From assembly GCF_014200015.1 (NCBI RefSeq), contig NZ_JACHOT010000005.1, positions 124,001 through 188,000 of the forward strand: a stretch of 64,000 nt of DNA. Reading direction: 5' to 3'. The position numbers and the translations under genes were made by a program. The notes below the pieces were generated by a model. The model saw nothing but the letters and a program-made list of their open reading frames with translations. It did not search any database and was not told where the DNA came from. The DNA comes from Aminobacter niigataensis (lineage in GTDB: Bacteria > Pseudomonadota > Alphaproteobacteria > Rhizobiales > Rhizobiaceae). Of the stretch, positions 59,481 through 64,000 are shown piece by piece (positions within the stretch are counted from its first letter, which is position 1; each line of letters opens with the position of its first letter).

Positions 59481-60104
59481 CTTCACGCAACCCCAACCAT
59501 CGATCCAGATCCCAAAGTGAAGCGAGCCAGGGAACCACTGTTGCATAGCGCAATCGGTCGGGAGGTCCGCGCCTTTCGAACCAGGCACGGCATGAAGGTG
59601 ACCGACCTGGCCGCAGCCACGAAACTGTCGGTTGGAATGCTCTCAAAGATCGAGAACGGGGACATTTCGCCTTCCCTTACAACGCTGCAGGCGATATCTC
59701 GCGGCTTGGCTGTGCCCATTACCTGGCTGGTGAGCCGCTTCGAATCCGAACGTACTGCCGTCTTCGTCAAAGCCGGTAGCGAGGTTGCTCCGAACAGCAG
59801 CGCAGCCAGACAGCAATGCGAGCCCCTCGGCCATACAGACCGCAACGCCGATGGACTTGTCGTCGAGCCCCAGCTGATCTCCCTCACCTGCCAGACAGAC
59901 GTCTTTCCGGCAGCCGGCCATCAGGGAACGGTCTTCCTATACCTGCTGCAAGGCGAAATCGTATATCGTCACGGGGCTGACACCTATCGGATGACGCCCG
60001 GGGATAGCCTGTTCTTCGACGCGACAATCCAACATGGTGTCGACGAATTGGCCCAACTGCCCATCCGCTGTTTGTCTGTCATGACCCGCCGTCGAGACAG
60101 ATGA
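59466..60104 (+). CDS. XRE-family regulator with C-terminal cupin domain
   Basis: A 212-residue regulator. The helix-turn-helix is at about residues 28-83 (IGREVRAFRTRHGMKVTDLA, SVGMLSKIENGDISPSLTTL) and the cupin at about 140-205 (FLYLLQGEIVYRHGADTYRM, PGDSLFFDATIQHGVDELAQ). It is paralogous to the regulator at 36902 over the whole length after the N-terminal tail, but the middle section is diverged (APNSSAARQQCEPLGHTDRN). It follows the permease gene and begins inside a hairpin. A role in controlling the permease or hydrolase operon is inferred. Confidence 0.88.
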   Translation: MTDHPLHATPTIDPDPKVKRAREPLLHSAIGREVRAFRTRHGMKVTDLAAATKLSVGMLSKIENGDISPSLTTLQAISRGLAVPITWLVSRFESERTAVFVKAGSEVAPNSSAARQQCEPLGHTDRNADGLVVEPQLISLTCQTDVFPAAGHQGTVFLYLLQGEIVYRHGADTYRMTPGDSLFFDATIQHGVDELAQLPIRCLSVMTRRRDR

Positions 60105-60266
60105 TCCGAAGCCTGGTGAAGACAACCTCCGTGACACCGCCCGCACCGCCTTCCGCCAGTTTCGTGTCGTAACCGTTTGCCTCCGCCCGCGCGGCACCCC
60201 ACAGCAGAACCCGCATGGCGAGCGCGTTGACCTGGTCCGCGCCGTGTATCGCGATGGCCAATAAGA

Positions 60267-60294
60267 AAAGGCCCCGGATCGCTCCGGGGCCTTT
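60267..60294. terminator. Bidirectional intrinsic terminator
   Basis: A perfect 12-base stem (AAAGGCCCCGGA at 60267-60278 with TCCGGGGCCTTT at 60283-60294) and a TCGC loop, with T-rich tracts on both sides. It ends the XRE-cupin transcript from the left and the RND pump transcript from the right. Confidence 0.9.
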
Positions 60295-60314
60295 CTCATT
60301 TCTTATCCATCACC

Positions 60315-63300
60315 TCAGTGATGAGCCGGTTCGGCCATCTGCTTGGCGTCAGGCACCTCGGCATGAGCGGCCAGGTCCTTGCGCGAGATGAAGGTGTAGA
60401 ACATCGGCACCACGAACAGCGTGAACACCGTGCCGACGATCACACCCGAGAAGATCACCAGGCCCATCGAGTAGCGCGCAGCGGCACCCGCACCCGAGGC
60501 GGTGATCAGAGGTACGACGCCGAGCGCCATCGCAGCCGTGGTCATCAGGATCGGCCGCAGGCGAACCTTGGCCGAGGCGATGATCGCCTCGCTGCGCGAC
60601 AGGCCATGCTCCTCGCGTTGCTGGTTGGCGAATTCGACCAGCAGAATACCGTGCTTGGTGATCAGGCCTATCAGCGTGATCAGGCCGACCTGAGTGTAGA
60701 TGTTGAGCGAACCGAGCCCGAGATTGAGCGGCACGATGGCGCCGAAGATCGAAAGTGGCACCGACATCATGATGATGAACGGGTCGCGGAAGCTTTCGAA
60801 CTGTGCCGCCAGCACCAGATAGATCACCACGATGGCAAGTGCGAAGGCAATCAGGATCGTGCTGCCCTGCTCGCTTTCCAGGCGCGACTGGCCGGAGTAG
60901 TCGACAAAGAAGCCGCCCGGCAGCAACGGCCGCGCGATGTCCTCGATCGTCTTCAGGCCGTCGCCGGTGGTCACACCGGGCACCGGCAGTGCCGAGATCG
61001 TCGCCGAATTGAGCTGGTTGAACTGCTCGATCGAGGCCGGCGACGAGTTGGTCTTGATCGTCACGACGGCCGACAGCGGCACCATCTGGCCGTTGACGCT
61101 GCGGACGAAGAATTCGCCGAGCTTCTCGGGATTGTTCCGGTACTCCTCCGGCACCTGCATGATGATGTCGTAGCTGTTGGAATCGCGGTCGAACTCGGCG
61201 ATGGCGCCGCCGCCGACGAGAAGGCTCAGCGTCGAGCCGACATCGCTGACGGACAGGTTGAGCGCTGCGGCACGATCGCGGTCGATGGTCACGGTAACCT
61301 GCGGTGCGTCGAAGGACAGCGAGTTCTGCACGACGATGAAGCGTCCCGAGGCCTGCGCCTTTTCCTTGATCTGCTCGGCCACCTCGTAGACCTGGCTCGG
61401 ATCGCCGGTCGACTGGATGACCATCGAGATTGGCAGCCCGCCGCCGGCGCCCGGCAGCGACGGCGGTGCGAAGACCAGCGCCTGCACGCCGCTGACCTTT
61501 GACAGCCGACCCTGGATATCAGCCTGCAGCTCGGCCTGCGACCGGTCGCGGTCGGCCCAGTCCTTGAACGCCCAGACCGAGAAGCCCGAATTGGTCTCGC
61601 CGCCCATGCCAACGATGGAGAAGTTGGCCTTGAGCTCCGGCAGGTCCTTGGTCAGGTCGCGGATCTGGTCGGCGTAGAGGCTGGTGTACTCCGTCGTCGC
61701 ATAGCGAGGTGCGGTGATCAGCGAGAACAGCGCGCCTGAATCCTCTTCAGGCGCCAGTTCGCTCGACGTCTTGAAGAACATGAAGCCCGTCACCGAAACC
61801 AGTGCGATGACGATCAGCAGCGTCACCGGCCGATACTTGAGCGAGCCGGCGACCAGCCGCTCGTAGCGGTTGGCGACGCGTTCGAAGGTGCGGTCGACGA
61901 ACTGCGCGAAGCGGCTGTGGTTGCCGGCCTTCAGCAGGCGCGCCGACATCATCGGGGTGATGGTCACCGCGATGAAGCCGGAGATGACGACTGCACCTGC
62001 GAGCGTCAGCGCGAATTCGCGGAACAGCGAACCGGTGAGACCGCCCGTGAAGGCGAGCGGGGCAAAGACGGCGGCGAGCGTGATGGTCATGGCGACCACC
62101 GGCGCGAAGATCTCGCGCATGCCCTTGAACGCCGCCTGCATCGGCGTCATGCCCTCTTCCATGTGGCGATGGATATTCTCGACCACCACGATGGCATCGT
62201 CGACGACCAGTCCGATCGCCAGCACCATGGCCAGGAGCGACAGAAGGTTGATCGAATAGCCCATCATCAGAAGGATGAAGCAGACCCCGATCAGCGACAG
62301 CGGGATGGTCACCACCGGCATCAGCACCGAACGGAACGAGCCGAGGAACAGCAGGATGACGACGATGACGATGGCGACGGCTTCGGCAATGGTCTTGAAG
62401 ACCTCTTCGATCGAGGCGCTGATGGTCTCGGTCGAATCATAGACCATGGTGATGGTCATGCCTTCGGGCAGGCTGGCGCTGATGGCCGGCAGTTCGTCGA
62501 TGACGGCTGCTGCGGTGTTCAGCGGGTTGGCCGAAGGCGTCGGGAAGATACCGATGAAGGTGCCCGGCTCGCCGTTGAAATTGACGACCGTGTCGGTGCT
62601 TTCGGCAGCGAGCTCGACATGCGCGACATCGCGCAGCCGGACGACATTGCCGTTCGCCGACTTGAGCGGCAGTTCTGCAAACGACTCGGGTGTCTGCAGC
62701 GTCGACTTCATGGTGATCGAGTAGGCGACGTATTCGTTCTTGGTCTTGCCCGGCGCCGACAGGAAGTTGGAGGCGTTGATGGCTTGCAACACTTCGGCGG
62801 CGGTCAGCCCGCGCGCGGCGAGCTTCACCGGATCTACCCAGACGCGCATCGAATAGTTTGCAGCGCCCAGGACTTGGACTTCGGCGACGCCCTCGATGGT
62901 CGACATGCGCGGACGGATGACGCGCTCGATGTATTCGGTCAGCTCTTCCGAGCTCATGTTCGGGTTCTGCATCGCCAGATACATGATGGCGAACTGCATG
63001 CCCGTGCCCTTGACGATGGTCGGATCCTTGGCGTCGCTCGGCAACTGGCCGCGCACCTGCTGGACCTTGGACATGACCTCCGTCAGCGCCGTATCCGGAT
63101 TGGAGCCAAGCTCCATCTGCACCGTCACGATGCTGGTCGACGGACGGCTCTGCGACGTCACGTAGTCGATGTTTTCGGTGGTCGCCACAGCAGCCGAGAT
63201 CGGCGCGGTGATGAAGCCCTGGATGAGGTCGGCACTGGCGCCGGGATAGACGGTGGTGATGGTGATCACCGTCTCCTCGACCTCCGGATATTGCCGGACC

Positions 63301-63398
63301 GAAAGGTTGAAAAGCCCCTGGAAACCCAGGAGCAGGATCATGAGGGCAACCACCGTCGACAGGACGGGGCGGCGAATGAAGATGTCGGAAAAACTCAT
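60315..63398 (-). CDS. RND-family multidrug efflux pump, inner-membrane protein
   Basis: A proton-driven exporter of the AcrB/MexB superfamily, 1027 residues, full length. The N-terminus FSDIFIRRPVLSTVVALMIL is the usual first helix. In helix 4 the two proton-relay aspartates are present (GLVVDDAIVVVENIHRHME), and helix 10 has the lysine-containing LITKHGILLVEFANQQREE segment. Two large periplasmic loops have the pore and docking domains. It overlaps the membrane-fusion protein gene by 4 bases (ATGA) and is followed by a strong terminator. Substrates cannot be predicted. Confidence 0.95.
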   Translation of the reverse strand: MSFSDIFIRRPVLSTVVALMILLLGFQGLFNLSVRQYPEVEETVITITTVYPGASADLIQGFITAPISAAVATTENIDYVTSQSRPSTSIVTVQMELGSNPDTALTEVMSKVQQVRGQLPSDAKDPTIVKGTGMQFAIMYLAMQNPNMSSEELTEYIERVIRPRMSTIEGVAEVQVLGAANYSMRVWVDPVKLAARGLTAAEVLQAINASNFLSAPGKTKNEYVAYSITMKSTLQTPESFAELPLKSANGNVVRLRDVAHVELAAESTDTVVNFNGEPGTFIGIFPTPSANPLNTAAAVIDELPAISASLPEGMTITMVYDSTETISASIEEVFKTIAEAVAIVIVVILLFLGSFRSVLMPVVTIPLSLIGVCFILLMMGYSINLLSLLAMVLAIGLVVDDAIVVVENIHRHMEEGMTPMQAAFKGMREIFAPVVAMTITLAAVFAPLAFTGGLTGSLFREFALTLAGAVVISGFIAVTITPMMSARLLKAGNHSRFAQFVDRTFERVANRYERLVAGSLKYRPVTLLIVIALVSVTGFMFFKTSSELAPEEDSGALFSLITAPRYATTEYTSLYADQIRDLTKDLPELKANFSIVGMGGETNSGFSVWAFKDWADRDRSQAELQADIQGRLSKVSGVQALVFAPPSLPGAGGGLPISMVIQSTGDPSQVYEVAEQIKEKAQASGRFIVVQNSLSFDAPQVTVTIDRDRAAALNLSVSDVGSTLSLLVGGGAIAEFDRDSNSYDIIMQVPEEYRNNPEKLGEFFVRSVNGQMVPLSAVVTIKTNSSPASIEQFNQLNSATISALPVPGVTTGDGLKTIEDIARPLLPGGFFVDYSGQSRLESEQGSTILIAFALAIVVIYLVLAAQFESFRDPFIIMMSVPLSIFGAIVPLNLGLGSLNIYTQVGLITLIGLITKHGILLVEFANQQREEHGLSRSEAIIASAKVRLRPILMTTAAMALGVVPLITASGAGAAARYSMGLVIFSGVIVGTVFTLFVVPMFYTFISRKDLAAHAEVPDAKQMAEPAHH

Positions 63399-64000
63399 TT
63401 CGCGGTTGCCTGCGCGTTGGCCGAAGTGGTGGGCGAAACGGTGTTGTCGATCTTTACCGGCGTGCCATTGGTCAGCCTGTTCTGCCCGGCAATGACCAGT
63501 TCGTCGCCCGCCGAAACGCCTTCGATGATCTCGACGCGGCCTTCGGAGCGACGACCAACCTTGACGAACACCTGCTTGACGGCAAGAGCCGGCTCAGCCG
63601 CCGCTGGCTGGGCGGGTGCGGCAGCTGCAGCGGCGGGAGCCGCAGCGCCTGCGGCCGCAGCCTTGGCCTCAGCCGGGCGAACGACATAGACATAGTCGCC
63701 ATAGAGGCTGGTGGTCAGCGCCGTCTGCGGCACCGCCAGCACGCCGTCCTCCTCGGGCAGCTCGACGCGAACGCGCACGAACTGGCCGGGGCTCAGATTG
63801 CCTTCCGGATTGGTGATCTTGGCGCGGACAGAGACCAGGCGGCTCTGAGGATCGACCTTGGGATCGATGCCAACCACCGTGCCCTTGAACGGCATGTCGT
63901 CGGCGGCGATGCCGAAGCCAACCGGCTGGCCGATCTTCAACAGGCCAAGCTGCTGCTCGGGAACGGAGAAATCGGCGCGCATCGTTTCGAGATCCTGGAG
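63395..64000 (-). CDS. RND membrane-fusion protein, C-terminal part (cut by window edge)
   Basis: The periplasmic adaptor of the adjacent pump. Only about 200 C-terminal residues are in the window: part of the beta-barrel (MRADFSVPEQQLGLLKIGQP, NLSPGQFVRVRVELP, LAVPQTALTTSLYGDYVYVV) and the membrane-proximal domain (VKVGRRSEGRVEIIEGVSAG, GDELVIAGQNRLTNGTPVKI). Between them is an unusual Ala/Pro-rich linker of about 30 residues, starting at EAKAAAAGAAAP, a region normally short in AcrA-type proteins. The gene continues beyond 64000. Confidence 0.9.
   Translation of the reverse strand, partial: LQDLETMRADFSVPEQQLGLLKIGQPVGFGIAADDMPFKGTVVGIDPKVDPQSRLVSVRAKITNPEGNLSPGQFVRVRVELPEEDGVLAVPQTALTTSLYGDYVYVVRPAEAKAAAAGAAAPAAAAAAPAQPAAAEPALAVKQVFVKVGRRSEGRVEIIEGVSAGDELVIAGQNRLTNGTPVKIDNTVSPTTSANAQATAK

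Noticed and set aside
60079-60261. Small minus-strand frame between the XRE-cupin gene and the RND terminator
   Set aside because: It starts with TTG without a ribosome binding site, overlaps the XRE-cupin end and has no recognised family.

Overview
The window is a GC-rich, densely coded stretch of an alphaproteobacterial chromosome, most likely from Rhizobiales/Phyllobacteriaceae (Mesorhizobium- or Aminobacter-like). The support is an frcBCA-type fructose ABC locus with a divergent ROK regulator and a kinase, a glgP-B-C-A-pgm glycogen operon, a CysD / CysN-CysC fusion, a BA14K-type protein and a fused UreA-UreB. No integrase, transposase or CRISPR array was seen.

Layout. 1-7813 (minus): glycogen operon glgP-glgB-glgC-glgA-pgm, with pgm cut by the left edge. 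7945-13774: fructose-type ABC operon frcB-frcC-frcA (minus), facing away from a ROK regulator, an RbsD/FucU mutarotase and a PfkB kinase (plus). 14009-21556: a DegT-type aminotransferase, sulfate activation (cysD, cysNC, cysQ), an orphan phage-tail-like DUF2793 protein and a UDP-glucuronate epimerase. 21641-30264: bioY, a metallo-beta-lactamase-fold hydrolase, a DUF1499 protein, an acyl-CoA ligase, an acidic hypothetical protein, ppdK, a VOC protein and tRNA-Gln. 30602-36822: accessory-looking genes, including a three-gene operon (N-formylglutamate amidohydrolase-like, DUF1704/QEGLA metallopeptidase-like, GshB-like ATP-grasp), a ribbon-helix-helix protein, a small hypothetical protein and a BA14K-type protein.

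The centrepiece is 36902-60104. From 57134 down to 36902 every gene is on the minus strand and the set reads as a nitrogen-scavenging cascade: TetR regulator, hypB, hypA, an arginase-fold hydrolase with a complete metal site, a paralogue that has lost five of six metal ligands, a HupE/UreJ membrane protein, a GcvT-like protein, amiC, amiR, urtABCDE, ureE-F-AB-C-G-D, a second HupE/UreJ protein and a cupin-containing XRE regulator. Divergent from the TetR gene are a 63-residue single-TM protein, an NCS1-type permease and a second XRE-cupin regulator. The hydrolase pair with HypA/HypB resembles the nickel-dependent guanidine hydrolase (GdmH with its HypA/HypB-like accessory proteins) and the two-subunit metformin hydrolase group. 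I infer that a guanidine-type compound is imported, split to urea plus ammonia or an amine, and that the urea is hydrolysed by urease. Nickel handling is encoded twice.

The amiC-amiR pair sits directly upstream of urtA. The leader between them contains a hairpin with a hexaloop matching the ANTAR rule (A at position 1, G at position 4), then a second small hairpin that touches a strong intrinsic terminator. This predicts ligand-controlled transcription antitermination of the urea/amide transporter and possibly of the urease genes.

The right edge (60315-64000, minus) is an RND efflux pump with its membrane-fusion protein cut by the window end.
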